This document shows positions 12,454 through 12,527 of a stretch of 12,527 nt of DNA, in pieces. The stretch comes from CAG-533 sp964589375. Its GTDB lineage: Bacteria > Bacillota_I > Bacilli_A > RF39 > UBA660. The notes beneath the pieces are model-generated. The model was not told the origin of the DNA, searched no databases, and was given only the letters and a program-made list of their open reading frames with translations. Where the stretch lies: NCBI GenBank assembly GCA_964589375.1, contig CAZPSA010000037.1, forward strand, positions 1 through 12,527, read 5' to 3'. The position numbers and the translations under genes were made by a program. How positions within the stretch are numbered: the first letter of the stretch is position 1; each line of letters begins with the position of its first letter.

Positions 12454-12527
12454 ATAGAAAATAAAAGTAAATAAAATAATGATATTGATTTATTTTCTGG
12501 TTATTTAAAATGTTCACATTGTGGAAG
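12454..12527 (+). pseudogene. Serine-recombinase-like fragment with internal stop, cut by window end
   Basis: One frame read from 12454 gives IENKSK, then an in-frame TAA at 12472-12474, then NNDIDLFSGYLKCSHCG to the window end. LFSGYLKCSHCG closely resembles the start of the zinc-ribbon region of large serine recombinases (typically L-F/A-G-L-L-K-C-x-x-C-G). No start codon or ribosome site precedes it, and the frame is closed by TAA at 12451-12453 as well, so only an internal piece is left. It is probably the remnant of a mobile-element integrase. The assignment rests on about 17 residues. Confidence 0.45.

Noticed and set aside
12479..12508. Short ATG frame at the right edge
   Set aside because: It stops after nine codons; the recombinase-like reading is in a different frame.

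Overview
The window is an AT-rich stretch (visibly well under 35% GC) from a low-GC Bacillota-type bacterium. Trp is TGG, and TAA, TAG and TGA all act as stops, so nothing points to the mycoplasma code. Strong AGGAGG / AAGGTGAT ribosome binding sites, a SpoIVB peptidase and a nusB-xseA-xseB operon fit an uncultured Bacilli/Clostridia-like lineage with a compact genome. I cannot name the species.

Layout, left to right. Positions 6-50 hold a short imperfect direct repeat that may be the end of an insertion sequence. At 129-2007 nusB, xseA and xseB form one operon with single-base TAATG overlaps and a terminator whose loop contains the xseB stop. spoIVB (2059-3024) and psd (3107-3985) follow as separate units. 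psd converges on, and overlaps by 4 bp, a minus-strand PAP2 phosphatase (3982-4638) across a bidirectional terminator. A tRNA-His(GTG) gene with its own promoter and terminator (4682-4864) runs divergently from PAP2. A PAQR/hemolysin III membrane protein lies on the minus strand (4966-5637).

The centre of the window is a surface/membrane cluster: lemA (5780-6325) and two tandem paralogous DUF2207 membrane proteins (6362-8053, 8102-9844). A terminator-like hairpin follows each of these genes. The two DUF2207 genes share a 79-bp near-identical GC-rich 3' end (glycine tail + stop + first arm of the terminator). Next comes a tight three-gene unit of a free-standing prolyl-tRNA-editing-type protein, a VanZ-like membrane protein and a second, divergent editing-type protein (9902-11463). 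A DUF1848 protein with a C-terminal radical-SAM-like cysteine cluster (11540-12427) follows. The right edge holds what looks like a broken serine-recombinase fragment.

The genes do not form one obvious new pathway. The points most worth following up are the LemA/DUF2207 duplication with its homogenised tail, the paired editing-domain paralogs (one lacking the proline of the GxxxP loop), and a recurring architecture in which the -10 box lies directly against the Shine-Dalgarno sequence and terminators overlap stop codons.
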